In this document: in pieces, positions 10,284 through 20,051 of the stretch | Position numbering within the stretch: position 1 is the first letter of the stretch | Layout: each line of letters starts with the position of its first letter | Assembly (NCBI RefSeq): GCF_904848585.1 | Contig: NZ_CAJHCR010000004.1 | Span: 542,132-606,131, forward strand | Direction: 5' to 3' | From: Paraburkholderia kirstenboschensis | Lineage (GTDB): Bacteria; Pseudomonadota; Gammaproteobacteria; Burkholderiales; Burkholderiaceae | Length of the DNA stretch: 64,000 nt | Notes under the pieces: generated by a model | Told to the model about the DNA's origin: nothing | The model's input: only the letters and a program-made list of their open reading frames with translations | Databases searched by the model: none | Made by a program: the position numbers and the translations under genes

Positions 10284-11297
10284 ATGAAGATTGCCATCCT
10301 CGACGATTATCAGGACGCCGTTCGCAAGCTCGACTGCTTTCAATTGCTGGCCGACCATGAAGTCAAAGTTTTCAACAACACCGTCCGCGGACTCGGCCAA
10401 CTGGCGAGCCGTCTCTCGGAGGTCGACGCGCTTGTTCTGATTCGGGAACGCACTCGCATCAGCTCGCAACTCCTCGATAAACTGCCTCGTTTGCGCATGA
10501 TCAGCCAGACGGGCAAGGTGTCCAATCATATCGATCTGGCCGCTTGTACCGAGCGCGGCATCGCCGTGCTGGAAGGCAGCGGCTCACCGATCGCGCCCGC
10601 CGAACTCACGTGGGCTCTCATCATGGCGGCGCAGCGGCGCATTCCGCAATACGTAGCAAACCTTAAGCAGGGAGCCTGGCAGCAGTCGGGGCTGAAGACC
10701 TCAGCACTGCCGCCGAATTTTGGTTTGGGCCAGGTGTTGCGCGGTCAGACGCTCGGCATCTGGGGCTACGGCAAGATCGGGCGGCTCGTTGCCGGCTATG
10801 GCAAGGCGTTCGGCATGAACGTACTCATCTGGGGCCGCGAGCATTCGCGCGAAGCCGCTCGCGAGGATGGGTATGGCGTGGCCGAGAGCCGCGAAGCGCT
10901 GTTCGAGCAGAGCGACGTGCTGTCGCTGCATCTTCGTTTGCATGACGACACGCGCGGCATCGTCAAGCAGGAAGACCTGATGCGGATGAAGCCGACCGCG
11001 TTGCTCGTGAACACGAGCCGCGCCGAACTGCTCGACGAAAATGCGCTGGTCAATGCGCTCTCGCACAACCGTCCGGGCATGGTCGCGATCGACGTGTATG
11101 AAAGCGAGCCGATTCTGCAAGGCTACAGCCTGCTGCGCATGGAGAACGTGATCTGCACGCCGCACATCGGCTATGTCGAGCGCGAGAGCTACGAGCTTTA
11201 CTTCAGCGCGGCGTTCCGGAACATCCTCGCTTTCGACGCCGGCGACACCGCCAGCGTGGCAAATCCCGAAGCATTGCAGGGCGGACGCCGACGTTAA
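10284..11297 (+). CDS. D-2-hydroxyacid dehydrogenase family protein
   Basis: A 337-residue NAD(P)-dependent dehydrogenase of the SerA/GyaR superfamily. The nucleotide-binding motif is GIWGYGKIGRLVAGYGKAFG. Catalytic residues are placed as in the family: Arg in VNTSRAELLDE, Glu in VYESEP and His in CTPHIGY. The substrate cannot be told from sequence; phosphoglycerate, glyoxylate/hydroxypyruvate and other 2-hydroxyacids are all possible. The ATG at 10284 (MKIAILDDYQD) is chosen over the upstream frame start. The stop codon overlaps the convergent patatin gene by 4 bp. Confidence 0.9.
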   Translation: MKIAILDDYQDAVRKLDCFQLLADHEVKVFNNTVRGLGQLASRLSEVDALVLIRERTRISSQLLDKLPRLRMISQTGKVSNHIDLAACTERGIAVLEGSGSPIAPAELTWALIMAAQRRIPQYVANLKQGAWQQSGLKTSALPPNFGLGQVLRGQTLGIWGYGKIGRLVAGYGKAFGMNVLIWGREHSREAAREDGYGVAESREALFEQSDVLSLHLRLHDDTRGIVKQEDLMRMKPTALLVNTSRAELLDENALVNALSHNRPGMVAIDVYESEPILQGYSLLRMENVICTPHIGYVERESYELYFSAAFRNILAFDAGDTASVANPEALQGGRRR

Positions 11298-12157
11298 GCG
11301 GCGATTTCCAGCAGATCGGGCATGCGTTCGAGGAACGTCTCGCCGTCAGCGCGGCCGAGGTTGTATGCATGCACCATCTGCGAAGGACTCGTGTAGTCCC
11401 AGCTCGAAATCGGCACTTTGCGCGACGGCTGCACGTAAAGCCGTTGCTGCACGCCGTGCGGCACGACGAACATCTGCGGCCGCGGATAGAGGCGCGTGAC
11501 CATCACGAGTACGTTGCCGGGCGCGTCGGCGTCGAGCGCACCGACGGGCACGTTGTCGACCATTCCGCCGTCGAGCACCGGGCGGCCGTTGCGCCGCAAG
11601 ACCGGCGTGAAAGGCGGCGTGCTCGACGACTGCAGGATCAGGTCCGCAAGATCTTCGACGGTCGCGCAATCTTGCGCACGCACGAATTCCGGATGAAAAC
11701 CGAGCGTCTGACCCAACGTAGGGTGCAGCGTCTTACGCACGTATTTTTCGATGTTGTAAGCGATCAGGCCGGCCGCCACTGCGCTGCGCGCGCCCAACCA
11801 GCGCGGCAGATGCGAAACGCCGATGCGGATTTCCGGCGCATCGGCGAGTGACGAAAACTTCTCACCGTAAATGTCGAGCAGCGCCTGACGATAGATGCGG
11901 TAGTGCGGAAACACGGACTCGCCGCGCAGCAGATTGCCCCAATAGGCGTTGCGCGAATTGTGACGTAGCGCCTCTTCGTAATAGCGCATGACCCATTGTG
12001 AATCGCGCGTGTAAAGCATGCACGCGGTCGCGGCGCCGGCCGAAATGCCGGCGATCACGCGCGGGCGGATGCGCAACTCCGGTTGCACGACGTCCCAGAA
12101 ACCCGCCTGCCACCAGCAGCGATTGCCGCCGCCCGCGAACACAACCTGGTCGAACAT
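11294..12157 (-). CDS. Patatin-like phospholipase
   Basis: A 287-residue serine lipid acyl hydrolase. The nucleophile elbow GISAG is at about residues 37-41, the oxyanion glycine-rich loop FAGGGNRCWW at 7-16, and the catalytic aspartate is in LDGGMVDNVP, giving the Ser-Asp dyad of patatins. There is no signal peptide, so it is probably intracellular or membrane-peripheral. The gene is convergent with the dehydrogenase (4-bp overlap) and 33 bp upstream of the thioesterase gene's stop on the same strand, so the two may be co-transcribed. Confidence 0.9.
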   Translation of the reverse strand: MFDQVVFAGGGNRCWWQAGFWDVVQPELRIRPRVIAGISAGAATACMLYTRDSQWVMRYYEEALRHNSRNAYWGNLLRGESVFPHYRIYRQALLDIYGEKFSSLADAPEIRIGVSHLPRWLGARSAVAAGLIAYNIEKYVRKTLHPTLGQTLGFHPEFVRAQDCATVEDLADLILQSSSTPPFTPVLRRNGRPVLDGGMVDNVPVGALDADAPGNVLVMVTRLYPRPQMFVVPHGVQQRLYVQPSRKVPISSWDYTSPSQMVHAYNLGRADGETFLERMPDLLEIAA

Positions 12158-12190
12158 CTCGATATCCTCTAATGCTGTCTGGCGAGCGGT

Positions 12191-12595
12191 TTATGCGAGC
12201 AACGCGTAAGTAGTGGTTGCGTGAACCGCCATGTTGCCGGACTCGTCCAGCAGCTCGACTTCGCCGAACACGAGATTGCGGCCGAGCCGCAGTACGCGGG
12301 CAGTGATCAGCACATCGCCGTTGCGCACAGCACGCATGAAGCTGATGTTGAGCGACACTGTTGTCATCGGCTTGAAGCCGCCGAGCGCGGCCGATATGGC
12401 GACGATCATCGCGGTGTCGGCCGCCGCCATGAACACCTGTCCGCAGATGACGCCACCTGAATGGCGCAGTTCGCCCGAAAAGGGCAGGCGAAGCGTCGCG
12501 CTGTCCGCGTCGACCTTCACGGGGGTCAGCGCCAGCGCTCGGACCCAGGGCGCGAGGACGCGGTCGAGCAATTCGGTGATCTCTTTGTCATCCAT
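12191..12595 (-). CDS. PaaI-type hotdog thioesterase
   Basis: A 134-residue single hotdog-fold acyl-CoA thioesterase. The 4HBT signature HSGGVICGQVFMAAADTAM lies at about residues 41-59, followed by the typical TVSLNISFMRAVRNGD strand/turn. The ATG at 12595 (MDDKEITELL) has GGGGAA just upstream and gives the normal family length; the frame is open to 12652. It is the first gene of a likely two-gene unit with the patatin. The acyl-CoA substrate is unknown. Confidence 0.85.
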   Translation of the reverse strand: MDDKEITELLDRVLAPWVRALALTPVKVDADSATLRLPFSGELRHSGGVICGQVFMAAADTAMIVAISAALGGFKPMTTVSLNISFMRAVRNGDVLITARVLRLGRNLVFGEVELLDESGNMAVHATTTYALLA

Positions 12596-12754
12596 GGCAA
12601 TTCCCCGTTGAAAGCCGCGCGACGCATGAGCGGCGAGTGTCCGCGACATCATACCGGGACGTCGAACGCGGCGCGTTCCCGGCGGCGCCGGTTTTCGCGA
12701 GCGATGGCTCTACCGGAACGACACCGTATTTTTAAGAAATCTGCTAAAGGGGGC

Positions 12755-12783
12755 TTGGCAATGGTTCGAACATGCTGCATAAT
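12755..12783 (+). promoter_or_regulatory. Sigma-70 promoter of tRNA-Lys
   Basis: The elements are TTGGCA (12755-12760), a 17-bp spacer and CATAAT (12778-12783), ending 12 bp before the mature tRNA. Confidence 0.75.
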
Positions 12784-12795
12784 TTCGCTTCTGTT

Positions 12796-12871
12796 GGGGC
12801 GTTAGCTCAGTTGGTAGAGCAGCGGACTCTTAATCCGTAGGTCGAGTGTTCGAGTCACTCACGCCCCACCA
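12796..12871 (+). tRNA. tRNA-Lys (anticodon CTT)
   Basis: This is a 76-nt cloverleaf with encoded CCA. The acceptor stem GGGGCGT pairs with ACGCCCC. The D-arm is TAGCTCAGTTGGTAGAGCA. The anticodon stem GCGGA/TCCGT holds the loop CTCTTAA, with anticodon CTT reading AAG codons. The T-arm is GAGTG-TTCGAGT-CACTC. Confidence 0.97.
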
Positions 12872-12880
12872 AAGAATTTG

Positions 12881-12915
12881 AAAGGCCGGTTTAGCGAAAG
12901 CTAACCGGCCTTTTT
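12881..12915 (+). terminator. Terminator after tRNA-Lys
   Basis: A 14-bp stem with a single bulged T (AAAGGCCGGTT... / ...AACCGGCCTTT) and a GAAA tetraloop is followed by a T-run, 10 bp after the tRNA. Confidence 0.85.
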
Positions 12916-13233
12916 CGTTTGCCGATGCGCGCCAAATTGAATCGCAGTTGCGCCTCGCCACTCTGTCTAGCCCGCGGAAAAGCACAAGCCTTCCAACCCA
13001 CGTCCCCGCCGCCCACCGTCGCCCCAAAGCCGCAACCCCAATTCGCCCGCAGAAAAATTTCCCATGCGTAACGAATTATTGCGAACTATTATCATCCGTG
13101 TAATGATACTGATTCTCATTTGAGAATAAGACGATGGGTCCGTAACCTCTTGGGCAGACAGTCCGCCTGTCGGTGCCGCGGGGGCGTCGGCATCCGTCGA
13201 ATCAGAAAAATAGCGACAACGACAGGGTTATCG
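12916..13233 (+). other. Intergenic region carrying the TonB-receptor promoter
   Basis: About 320 bp without a gene. The first half shows nothing I can name. The AT-rich part from about 13070 holds the Fur box and presumably the promoter of the TonB receptor. Confidence 0.6.
13102..13127 (+). promoter_or_regulatory. Fur box
   Basis: AATGATACTGATTCTCATT (13102-13120), then TGAGAAT, is a quasi-palindromic run of GATWMT-like hexamers resembling the Fur consensus. It sits 107 bp upstream of a TonB siderophore-receptor start, where iron repression is expected. Confidence 0.7.
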
Positions 13234-15447
13234 ATGTTCCGAAACACGCCTCTCGCGGCGGCCGTTCTGGTCGCGTTCGCGACGCCGCTCTACGCTCAAT
13301 CGACCGCAACGCCCGCGACCGGCGCCCAGCCGACGTCACCCGCTTCCGCTTCGAGCGCGAGCGCGGAAAGCGCCACATTGCCCACCGTCAAGGTGACGGG
13401 TCAAAACAGCCCGTCCGCGGATTTCGCGCCTGACGTGTCGAGCGTCGGCGCAAAAGTGCCGACCGCGTTGCGCGACATTCCGCAAGCCGCGGTAGTGGTG
13501 CCGAAGGCGGTGCTGCAATCGCAAGCCGCGAGTTCCTTCACCGACGCGCTGCGCAACGTGCCGGGCATCACGATCGGTGCCGCTGAAGGCGGGCAAATCG
13601 GCAACAACATCAACCTGCGCGGCTTCTCGGCGCGCACCGACATCTACCTCGACAGTTTTCGCGATCGTGGCCAGTACTATCGCGACACGTTCAACCTCGA
13701 ATCGATCGACGTGCTGTACGGCCCGTCGTCCCTCTACTTCGGCCGAGGCTCCACGGGCGGCGTCATCAATCAGGTCAGCAAGCAACCGACGCTCAAGCCC
13801 CGCGCCGATGTGTCGGTGCAGGCCGGCACGCATGACCGCTACCGCACCACGCTCGACCTGAACACGCCGATCACGTCGACCTCCGCATTCCGGATCAACG
13901 CGTTCGGCCAAAGCCTGGGCTCGTCGCGCGACGTGATGAAGAGCAAGGACTACGGCGTCGCGCCCGAAGTGAAATTCGGCATCGGCACGCCGACGGAAAT
14001 CACACTGTCCGCGCTGATCCAGCACAACCGCGATCAGCCCGACTACGGCATTCCGGCGCTCAACGGTCATCCCGCGCCAGTGAATCGCGGCACGTTCTAC
14101 GGCTTCACCGACGACCGCACGATCCAGGACGTGCAGACGCTGAACGCGCGCATCGAACATCGCTTCAACGACAACCTCAAGCTGCGCAACCAGACCCAGT
14201 TCAGCCACTACAGCACGGAAGCGCGCGCGACGAACGCGGCGTCGGTGCTCACCGGTCCGCTGCCGACGTCCACGGCATTGACCAACGGCAACTACACGAC
14301 TATCGATCCGTCGCGACTGTTCGTGAAGCTGCAGGGCAAGGACCGCAACATCAACGACCACTCGGTCTACAACTCGACAGACGTCGAGGCGAAGTTCAAC
14401 ACCGGCTTCATCAAGCACGATGTCGTCGCGGGCGTCGATCTGAGCCACGAGACGTACAGTAACCAGAGTTTCGCCACCACCACGCCGGGCCTGCCGTCGA
14501 ACACGATCGCCATCGTGCCGCTGGTCGATCCGACTTATACGACGCGCCCGTCGAATGCGAAAACCGTGGCGACGAACCTTGCGGAGTCGAGCGCGAACGG
14601 CGTCGGCATCTACGCGAACGACACCGTTTCGATCGGCGAACATTGGAAGATCGTGGGCGGCCTTCGCTGGGACCGCTACGAAGCGTCGATTCATAACTCG
14701 ATCAATTTGCCTTCGTACGCCACCCAGACGAACTACTTCACGAGCGTTCGCGGCGGCGTGATCTGGCAGCCAGCCGACTGGCAGTCTTACTACGTGTCGT
14801 ACGGTACGTCGTTCAATCCGTCGCTCGAAGCGCTCACACTCACGAACAACACGCAGAGCCTGCCGCCCGAGCACAACAAGTCGTATGAGGTGGGCGCTAA
14901 GTGGGATCTGCTGGGCGGCGGCCTGTCCGTCACCCAATCGCTCTTCAACATCGAGAAGACGAACGCGCGCACGCTCAATGCGGACGGCAGCTACACGCTC
15001 GACGGTGACGTCCGCGTACGTGGCTATCAGCTTGGCCTCGCGGGCCACATCACCGACAAGTGGCAAGTGTTCGGCGGCTACACGTACATGGACGCGACGA
15101 TCCTGAAGGCGCTAGACGGCACGACCGGCAAGACGCCTGCGAACACGCCGCGCAACATGCTTACGCTGTGGACGACGTATGCGTTCACGCCGCATTGGGA
15201 AATCGGCGGCGGTCCGATCTACACATCGTCGCGTTATGCCGCGAACAACAATTTCGTGAAGGTCGGCGGCTACACGCGGTGGGATGCAATGGCCGCGTAT
15301 CACGCGAAAAAGTATGACGTCCAGTTCAACGTGCTGAACTTGACGGACAAGAACTACTACGACGCGCTAATTCCGTCGGACGGCGGACGCGCGGTGCCAG
15401 GCAACGGCCGCACGTTCCTCGCGACGTTAAACTACCGGTTCTTCTGA
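13234..15447 (+). CDS. TonB-dependent catecholate-siderophore receptor (Fiu/PiuA type)
   Basis: A 737-residue outer-membrane receptor. The Sec signal peptide is [24 protein letters not shown] TonB-box-like segment ([10 protein letters not shown]) precedes the plug domain (about 75-200), which contains [15 protein letters not shown] and [20 protein letters not shown]. The rest is a 22-strand barrel ending in the outer-membrane signature NYRFF with terminal Phe. There is no N-terminal STN signalling domain, so no sigma/anti-sigma relay is expected. A Fur box lies upstream. The next gene, a PiuC/YbiX-type hydroxylase, is the usual partner of Fiu/PiuA receptors, which take up monocatechol iron complexes. 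Confidence 0.9.
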   Translation: MFRNTPLAAAVLVAFATPLYAQSTATPATGAQPTSPASASSASAESATLPTVKVTGQNSPSADFAPDVSSVGAKVPTALRDIPQAAVVVPKAVLQSQAASSFTDALRNVPGITIGAAEGGQIGNNINLRGFSARTDIYLDSFRDRGQYYRDTFNLESIDVLYGPSSLYFGRGSTGGVINQVSKQPTLKPRADVSVQAGTHDRYRTTLDLNTPITSTSAFRINAFGQSLGSSRDVMKSKDYGVAPEVKFGIGTPTEITLSALIQHNRDQPDYGIPALNGHPAPVNRGTFYGFTDDRTIQDVQTLNARIEHRFNDNLKLRNQTQFSHYSTEARATNAASVLTGPLPTSTALTNGNYTTIDPSRLFVKLQGKDRNINDHSVYNSTDVEAKFNTGFIKHDVVAGVDLSHETYSNQSFATTTPGLPSNTIAIVPLVDPTYTTRPSNAKTVATNLAESSANGVGIYANDTVSIGEHWKIVGGLRWDRYEASIHNSINLPSYATQTNYFTSVRGGVIWQPADWQSYYVSYGTSFNPSLEALTLTNNTQSLPPEHNKSYEVGAKWDLLGGGLSVTQSLFNIEKTNARTLNADGSYTLDGDVRVRGYQLGLAGHITDKWQVFGGYTYMDATILKALDGTTGKTPANTPRNMLTLWTTYAFTPHWEIGGGPIYTSSRYAANNNFVKVGGYTRWDAMAAYHAKKYDVQFNVLNLTDKNYYDALIPSDGGRAVPGNGRTFLATLNYRFF

Positions 15448-15547
15448 TCGCCGGAACCGGCGACCAACGTCACGCACGCCGCGCGCTTTGCTGATGCCGC
15501 TCTGTCACGCAGCGGAAAAGCGCGCGGTTTCGCAGGAAAGTCCGACC

Positions 15548-16234
15548 ATGATTGTCTCGATCCCCGACGTATTCAGCCCCGCCGACGCCGCCGCAATGCG
15601 CGCGCATCTCGAAGCGTCGACGGACGCATGGGTGGACGGCCGCGCGACGGCCGGCTATCAGGGCGCGCCAGTCAAGCGTAACCAGCAGATCGCGGAAGGC
15701 TCGCCGATTGCGCTGGAAATGGGCGACCGGATCATCGCGGCGCTCGAGCGGCATCCGCTCTTTATCAGCGCGGTGCTGCCCAACAAGGTTTATCCGCCGC
15801 TGTTCAACCGCTATGAAGGCGGCATGCATTTCGGCAGCCATGTGGACGGCGCCATTCGCCTCGTGCCTGGGAGCGGCGCGCGCGTGCGCACGGACGTATC
15901 GGTCACGCTCTTCCTCACGCCTCCCGACGAATACGACGGCGGCGAACTGCTCATAGAAGATACTTTCGGCGTACAGGAAGTGAAGCTGCCCGCCGGCCAT
16001 GCAATCGTTTACCCCGGCACCAGTCTGCACCAGGTGCGGCCCGTAACGCGCGGTGCGCGCGTGTCGAGTTTCTTCTGGGTGCAAAGCCTCGTGCGCGACG
16101 ATACACAGCGTGCGATGCTGTTCGACATGGACGGCGCGATCCAGCGTCTGAATGCGTCGAACGCGGACGATGCCGCGCGCCGCACGCTCGTCGGCTGTTA
16201 TCACAACCTGCTGCGCATGTGGAGCGATACGTAA
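15548..16234 (+). CDS. piuC: PKHD-type Fe(II)/2-oxoglutarate hydroxylase PiuC/YbiX
   Basis: A 228-residue dioxygenase. The iron ligands are visible as H and D in [11 protein letters not shown] and the distal His in [12 protein letters not shown], followed by the 2-oxoglutarate-binding Arg in [10 protein letters not shown]. The start [18 protein letters not shown] at 15548 fits the family length. The gene lies 100 bp behind the TonB receptor on the same strand, reproducing the piuA-piuC / fiu-ybiX pairing in iron uptake. The substrate of this family is not firmly known. Confidence 0.92.
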   Translation: MIVSIPDVFSPADAAAMRAHLEASTDAWVDGRATAGYQGAPVKRNQQIAEGSPIALEMGDRIIAALERHPLFISAVLPNKVYPPLFNRYEGGMHFGSHVDGAIRLVPGSGARVRTDVSVTLFLTPPDEYDGGELLIEDTFGVQEVKLPAGHAIVYPGTSLHQVRPVTRGARVSSFFWVQSLVRDDTQRAMLFDMDGAIQRLNASNADDAARRTLVGCYHNLLRMWSDT

Positions 16235-16521
16235 ATTCGTAAGAAACGGCGGATTTGCCCTGCAAGCTGGCTAGAGCGATGCGCATTTTTGTCCTACGCT
16301 TTAAGCGCGACGCGTAGCGCATCGGTATTTTCGGCTTCACAGCATCCAGCGAAAAGTTCTGCATTCGCTGCGTTCGCATGGTCCTCCCGCGCAAATACAG
16401 TCCAACCGGCAGGAGGCTGATCGTGAGTCAAGCAATCGCCTGATCGAACAGTCAGGCAGCCCGGGGACCGCCTCTTCGACAAGCGGCGCCAGTGCCCGGC
16501 GCACTCTCATGGAGGATGACG

Positions 16522-17175
16522 ATGTCGATTCGACTTGGAGAAGAAGCCCCCGATTTCACTGCCGAAACCACCGAAGGCACGATTCATTTTCACGAATGGA
16601 TCGGCGACCACTGGGTGATTCTGTTTTCGCATCCGAAGGATTTCACGCCTGTATGCACCACTGAGCTTGGCTATATGGCCGGGCTCAAGCCGGAATTCGA
16701 CAAGCGCAATACGAAGATCATCGGCCTGAGTGTCGACCCCGTCAGCGATCACCAGAACTGGGTGAAGGATATCGAAGAGACGCAGGGCCACGCGGTCAAC
16801 TACCCGCTCATCGGCGATGCGGACCTGAATGTCGCGAAGCTCTACGACATGATCCACCCGAACGCGAGCGGCGGCACGCGCACCGCGGCCGACAACGCAA
16901 CGGTACGCTCGGTGTTCCTCATCGGGCCGGACAAGAAGGTCAAGGCAATGCTGGTGTATCCAATGAGCGCAGGGCGCAACTTCGACGAAGTACTGCGTCT
17001 GCTCGATTCGCTGCAGCTGAACGCAAAGCATACGGTGGCGACGCCCGTGAACTGGAAGCCCGGAGACGATGTCATTATTCCGACATCCGTTTCGAACGAT
17101 GACGCGATGAAGAAATACCCCGAAGGATTCAAGACCGTGAAGCCTTATCTGCGGTTCGTCACACAGCCGCAGTAA
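16522..17175 (+). CDS. 1-Cys peroxiredoxin (Prx6/AhpC-like)
   Basis: A 217-residue thiol peroxidase. The peroxidatic cysteine is in DFTPVCTTELG. The C-terminal Prx6 arm (VNWKPGDDVIIPTSVSNDDA, then the YLRFVTQPQ end) marks the 1-Cys Prx6 group, and no resolving Cys-Pro motif is present. GGAGGA lies 6 nt before the ATG at 16522, which decides this start over the ATG at 16516 that overlaps it. A terminator follows at once. It reduces hydrogen and organic peroxides in the cytosol; the electron donor is not evident. Confidence 0.93.
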   Translation: MSIRLGEEAPDFTAETTEGTIHFHEWIGDHWVILFSHPKDFTPVCTTELGYMAGLKPEFDKRNTKIIGLSVDPVSDHQNWVKDIEETQGHAVNYPLIGDADLNVAKLYDMIHPNASGGTRTAADNATVRSVFLIGPDKKVKAMLVYPMSAGRNFDEVLRLLDSLQLNAKHTVATPVNWKPGDDVIIPTSVSNDDAMKKYPEGFKTVKPYLRFVTQPQ

Positions 17176-17190
17176 ATTGCGGTGCAGTGA

Positions 17191-17220
17191 ACCGGGCGCA
17201 TTGCATGCGCCCGGTTTTTT
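17191..17220 (+). terminator. Rho-independent terminator
   Basis: The 10-bp stem ACCGGGCGCA/TGCGCCCGGT is followed by T6, 15 bp after the peroxiredoxin stop. Confidence 0.9.
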
Positions 17221-17247
17221 CGACGATGCAGGCCACGGAGCAAAATC

Positions 17248-18321
17248 GTGTTGATCTTCCGGCAGCTATTCGACCAGCAATCGTCGACGTACACCTATCT
17301 TCTCGCCGACAGCACAACGCAGGAGGCGATTCTCATCGATCCGGTTTTCGAGCAGGTGCGCCGCGATACCGCGCTCATCGAGGAACTCGGGCTGCGCCTG
17401 CTATATACGATCGACACGCACGTGCACGCCGATCATGTAACGGGCGCGTGGATGCTCAAACGCCGCACAGGTAGCCAGATTGCGATATCGGCTGCGAGCG
17501 GCGCCCAAGGCGCCGACCGCTATCTGAGCGACGGCGAGCACTGCGCGTTCGGCTCACGCCACCTGGAAGTTCGCGCGACGCCCGGCCACACAGACGGCTG
17601 CATCAGCCTCGCGCTCGACGACGGCAGCATGATGTTCACCGGCGATTGCCTGCTGATAAGAGGCACGGGCCGCACCGATTTCCAGCACGGCGACGCGCGC
17701 GCGATGTTCCGCGCAGTCCAGAACCAGATATTCAGTCAGCCGGATACATGTCTGCTTTACCCGGCCCACGACTATCGCGGCTTAACTGTCACGAGTGTCG
17801 GCGAAGAGAGGCGTTTCAATCCGCGCCTGGGTGGTGAGCTATGCGAAGACGATTTTGTCGGATACGTGACGAACCTGCGTCTGCCGCATCCGAAGCAGAT
17901 TGACATCGCGGTGCCGGCGAACCTCAAGTGCGGCGTCGCCGCGAGCGACCCGACGCAGGCTGCCGAACCGGATTGGGCGCCACTCGCGTACACCTTTGCA
18001 GGCATCTGGGAAATCAGCCCGCAATGGCTCGAGGACAATCTCCGCGCTGTGCAGATCGTCGACGTGCGCGAGCCGGATGAATTCGACGGACCACTCGGCC
18101 GCATTCCCGCAGCGCGGCTTATTTCACTCGGCGATCTGGCCGCGCGTGCGACTGAGCTCGGGAAAGAGCGCCCGATCGTTGCCGTGTGCCGCGCGGGCGG
18201 CCGTTCGGCGCAAGCCACGGTGATACTGCGGCAAGCGGGATTCAACGACGTTGCGAATCTCGCGGGCGGCATGCTGCGTTGGCGCGCGGAAGGCCGCGTC
18301 GTCGAAAACGCCGGGATGTAG
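17248..18321 (+). CDS. Persulfide dioxygenase-rhodanese fusion
   Basis: A 357-residue two-domain protein. The N-terminal metallo-beta-lactamase fold has THVHADHVTG, TPGHTDGC, FTGDCLLIRGTGRTDFQHGD and YPAHDYRG, the mononuclear-iron persulfide dioxygenase (ETHE1) pattern. From about residue 250 a rhodanese domain (VQIVDVREPDEFDGPLGRIP) ends with active-site loop CRAGGRS. Such fusions (CstB, Burkholderia PRF) couple glutathione persulfide oxidation to thiosulfate/sulfite sulfur transfer. The start is GTG at 17248, preceded by a GGAG element; no ATG start fits. It is probably separately transcribed because a terminator precedes it. Confidence 0.9.
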   Translation: MLIFRQLFDQQSSTYTYLLADSTTQEAILIDPVFEQVRRDTALIEELGLRLLYTIDTHVHADHVTGAWMLKRRTGSQIAISAASGAQGADRYLSDGEHCAFGSRHLEVRATPGHTDGCISLALDDGSMMFTGDCLLIRGTGRTDFQHGDARAMFRAVQNQIFSQPDTCLLYPAHDYRGLTVTSVGEERRFNPRLGGELCEDDFVGYVTNLRLPHPKQIDIAVPANLKCGVAASDPTQAAEPDWAPLAYTFAGIWEISPQWLEDNLRAVQIVDVREPDEFDGPLGRIPAARLISLGDLAARATELGKERPIVAVCRAGGRSAQATVILRQAGFNDVANLAGGMLRWRAEGRVVENAGM

Positions 18322-18449
18322 ACGGCAGAATGATCGCGAACCGGGGCGCCGAGCGCCGCCTCGAAAGCAATTTCGTTCAATACACCTTGCCTCGCCGCCG
18401 ATACCGTTGAGCCGCGTCAATCCCGCGCATTCACGTATCGAGGCACCCG

Positions 18450-19037
18450 ATGTCCGCTTTGCTTTCCATGGCCGCGTTCGCGCTGGCTTCGTCGATTTCG
18501 CCTGGCCCGGTCAATGTCGTCGCGCTGAGCGCCGGCGCACAGCACGGATTCGCCGCGAGTCTGCGTCACGTCAGCGGCGCGACCGTCGGCTTCACTTTGC
18601 TGCTTCTGCTCATCGGCCTGGGTCTGCACGAACTGCTCGTGCATTTCCCCAATCTCATCAGCATCGTCAAATGGGCCGGGGTCGCGTTTCTGCTGTACAT
18701 GGCCTACAAACTCGCGCTCGACGACGGCCAGCTCGGCGCCGATAAGCCCTCACGCGGGCCGTCGTTCGCCTATGGCGCGGCGCTGCAATGGCTCAATCCG
18801 AAAGCATGGCTCGCGTCGCTGGCCGGCATGGGTGTGTACGCAGCCGACGGCGACGGTGCACTCGTCTGGCAGTTCACCGTGATCTATTTCGTGATCTGCT
18901 ATCTGTCGATTGCAAGCTGGGCTTATGCCGGAACGTTCTTGCGCCAGTACTTGCAGGCGCCGGAGCGCGTCAGGCTATTCAATCGGATCCTCGCCGCGTT
19001 GCTCGCCGCGAGCGCGCTTTACCTGCTTACGACGTAA
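18450..19037 (+). CDS. LysE-family amino-acid exporter
   Basis: A 195-residue inner-membrane protein with about six hydrophobic segments. The LysE signature is SISPGPVNVVALSAGAQHGF (near residues 15-34), and LQWLNPKAWLASLAG forms the second conserved half. The cargo is unknown. It ends 20 bp from the convergent AraC gene, and nothing suggests the two are one unit. Confidence 0.88.
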   Translation: MSALLSMAAFALASSISPGPVNVVALSAGAQHGFAASLRHVSGATVGFTLLLLLIGLGLHELLVHFPNLISIVKWAGVAFLLYMAYKLALDDGQLGADKPSRGPSFAYGAALQWLNPKAWLASLAGMGVYAADGDGALVWQFTVIYFVICYLSIASWAYAGTFLRQYLQAPERVRLFNRILAALLAASALYLLTT

Positions 19038-19057
19038 CGCGCCGGGCACGCGTAGCC

Positions 19058-19903
19058 TCAACTGCGATATTGCCCCGGCGTCGCCGCGACGAGCCGCTTG
19101 AAGGTGCGCTGCAAATGCGCCTGATCGGCGAAGCCCGCATCGAGCGCCACGTCTGCAATCAGACGGCCGCGCCTCAGCTGCACGCGGCTGTATTGAATCC
19201 GGCGATTGATCAGATACGCGTGCGGCGTCATGCCGTAGCGCTGCTTGAATGCGCGAATCAGATGCGATGCGGACAAGCCGGCCGCATTGCAGATGTCCTC
19301 GAGTTTCAGCGGACGCGTACAATTTTCAGCGATGAATTCCGCCGCTCGCGCAAGCTGCCGGCTCGCGTCGTCGTCGGAAAGAGGTGCGGGGTTTAAGCGC
19401 TGCTGTACTTCGCAGAAAAACGCAATCGCCGCGCTTTGCTTGCGCAGCAGATCCGCCTCTGTGTCGACGAGAATCGCATGCAGCCGGTTCAGACCATTGA
19501 ACAGTGCCGAGTCTGTCGTCATGATTTGCGAGAACGCACGAAACGCGTGGTTTTCGCTGAAGCCCAGTTCGTGCTGCAGGCCGGTGAGCCATGCAACGTC
19601 GACGTGAAGCATGCGATACGACCAGCACTCGTCCGCAACGGGATTGCACGCGTGAACATCGTCGGGATTCATCAGGACAACCGCACCCGCGCCGGTCCAT
19701 TCGCGCTCGTGGCGATTCACGTACACGCTGCGTCCACCGGTGATCGCGCCGATGGAGAACGTTTCATGAGAGTGCCTGGCGTAGCAGATCTCGCGGCCGT
19801 CCTCGATGGAACGCGCCTCGATGTACGGCAATGCCTCGCAACGCCAGAAACGCGGCTCGCTGGCGCGCTTCGCGTGAGTTATCGCCTCTGTCGTTCCGCT
19901 CAT
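19058..19903 (-). CDS. AraC-family transcriptional regulator
   Basis: A 281-residue regulator. Residues about 25-170 form a cupin-like AraC ligand-binding domain (HSHETFSIGAITGG, then MNPDDVHACNPV). The two-HTH AraC domain follows: LKLEDICNAAGLSASHLIRA and VALDAGFADQAHLQRTFKR near the end. The effector and targets are unknown. The gene is convergent with lysE, and this type often controls LysE-family exporters, which is only an inference here. Confidence 0.88.
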   Translation of the reverse strand: MSGTTEAITHAKRASEPRFWRCEALPYIEARSIEDGREICYARHSHETFSIGAITGGRSVYVNRHEREWTGAGAVVLMNPDDVHACNPVADECWSYRMLHVDVAWLTGLQHELGFSENHAFRAFSQIMTTDSALFNGLNRLHAILVDTEADLLRKQSAAIAFFCEVQQRLNPAPLSDDDASRQLARAAEFIAENCTRPLKLEDICNAAGLSASHLIRAFKQRYGMTPHAYLINRRIQYSRVQLRRGRLIADVALDAGFADQAHLQRTFKRLVAATPGQYRS

Positions 19904-20051
19904 TCCCGCGCCTCCGGCTTTTACGTGGACCTCGCAGAAGCAGCAGCCGCAACGAGGCCACTTATCGTAGCCGCCAAACGCTCAGTCAACAAGCGGACTC
20001 AGGCGGGACTCGAAGCGCTAGCCGCGAGCCAGGAACCGTGAGCCGAAAGCG

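Noticed and set aside
13336..15066. 576-codon minus-strand open frame opposite the TonB receptor
   Set aside because: Antisense shadow of an unambiguous receptor gene; the composition is Arg/Val/Asp-rich without motifs.
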